From the NCBI GenBank assembly GCA_945875135.1, contig CAMCJO010000135.1:1-6381 (forward strand): a DNA stretch of 6,381 nucleotides, given 5' to 3'. Of this stretch, positions 5,884-6,381 are shown one piece after another. Source of the DNA: an uncultured Porphyromonas sp. (lineage in GTDB: Bacteria; Bacteroidota; Bacteroidia; Bacteroidales; Porphyromonadaceae). A program made the position numbers and the translations under genes. The stretch's first letter is position 1; every line of letters begins with the position of its first letter. The notes beneath the pieces are model-generated. The model was not told the DNA's origin and did not search any database. It worked only from the letters and a program-made list of their open reading frames with translations.

Positions 5884-6381
5884 ATGAAGATTCCTAGACT
5901 AAGACACGCTTGTGTCAGAATCACGACCTATGTAATACTCTGTTGTTGCTTGCCGACACTTCTAGCAGCGACACCTTGGTATGAATCACGAGACAGTGTA
6001 GACACGGAGGGCGCTATCGAGCTGGATGCTCTTACGGCTCGTCAGGAGCTGCAGGAGAGCCTACCGAAGAGTCTAGACACTGACCTAGGTCTGCTTATGG
6101 AGACTTGGCGTACGGGCTATGCGACACAGCAACGCTTTGAAGTGCCGTGTGGCTCTTACAAGACAGAAGACATTCGCTCCCTGAGTGACTCCGTGCTGAT
6201 CTCACGACTGAAGGCTCTACCCACTGTCATACCGATCCCCTACAACGCGATGGTCAAGGAGGGCATAGCCACCTATATCTCAGACCGTCCGCGGCTGATA
6301 CGTGTCATCCTCGCGCTTGGGGACTACTACTTCCCCATTATGGAGGAGATCTTCGACCGTCACGGGCTACCCGTCGAGCTG
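5884..6381 (+). CDS. mltD: MltD-like membrane-bound lytic murein transglycosylase, N-terminal part only
   Basis: Probable lytic transglycosylase that cleaves peptidoglycan glycan strands in the periplasm; only the first 166 codons are in the window and the frame is open at the edge. The N-terminus MKIPRLRHACVRITTYVILC continues to a likely signal-peptidase cleavage near LLAA/TPW (about residue 29). The region ISRLKALPTVIPIPYNAMV (106-124) and then LGDYYFPIMEEIFDRHGLPVEL (145-166) match the segment that precedes the SLT catalytic domain in Bacteroidota MltD proteins. In those proteins the text normally continues into a YLP-IES stretch containing the catalytic glutamate. That residue, the rest of the SLT fold and any LysM repeats lie beyond the window, so catalytic competence cannot be judged. 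It follows the DUF5683 gene by 14 nt. Confidence 0.85.
   Translation, partial: MKIPRLRHACVRITTYVILCCCLPTLLAATPWYESRDSVDTEGAIELDALTARQELQESLPKSLDTDLGLLMETWRTGYATQQRFEVPCGSYKTEDIRSLSDSVLISRLKALPTVIPIPYNAMVKEGIATYISDRPRLIRVILALGDYYFPIMEEIFDRHGLPVEL

Overview
The window looks like a chromosomal segment of a Bacteroidota species, most likely Porphyromonas or a close relative. The reasons are the order parA, parB, a DUF5683-type membrane protein, then a MltD-like lytic transglycosylase; the lack of any recognisable Shine-Dalgarno sequence before the five starts; and two matches to the Bacteroidetes -7 promoter motif TAnnTTTG, each 24-27 nt upstream of a gene. The coding DNA is moderately GC-rich, which fits the P. 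asaccharolytica / P. uenonis side of the genus better than P. gingivalis, but I cannot fix the species from sequence alone. All genes lie on the + strand.

Left part (1-2692): the tail of an intergenic repeat (1-53) is followed by a large intact gene (128-2692, 854 aa). It joins a probable N-terminal PD-(D/E)xK nuclease to a central N6-adenine DNA methyltransferase and a probable C-terminal target-recognition region. This is the layout of a single-polypeptide type IIG (Eco57I-like) restriction-modification enzyme. No separate restriction, specificity or control gene is visible.

Middle part (2693-3288): about 600 bp with no credible gene. It is packed with short hairpin elements that carry a GTAG foot (CTAC in inverted copies), the signature of REP sequences mobilised by RAYT transposases. 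They form a nested inverted-repeat block bounded by 27-bp near-perfect inverted ends. Next come nine heptamers of the type AACAGCY and a second copy (52/53 identical) of the repeat that opens the window, so the restriction-modification gene sits between two direct repeats 3,082 bp apart. A probable parA promoter ends the region.

Right part (3289-6381): a tight operon-like run with gaps of only 24, 16 and 14 nt. ParA (Soj) and ParB (Spo0J) form the chromosome partition pair. They are followed by an exported or membrane-anchored DUF5683 protein and the first 166 residues of a MltD-like murein transglycosylase, cut by the window edge before its catalytic domain. The layout suggests co-expression of chromosome segregation and cell-envelope functions. 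No rRNA, tRNA, CRISPR array or transposase gene was found.
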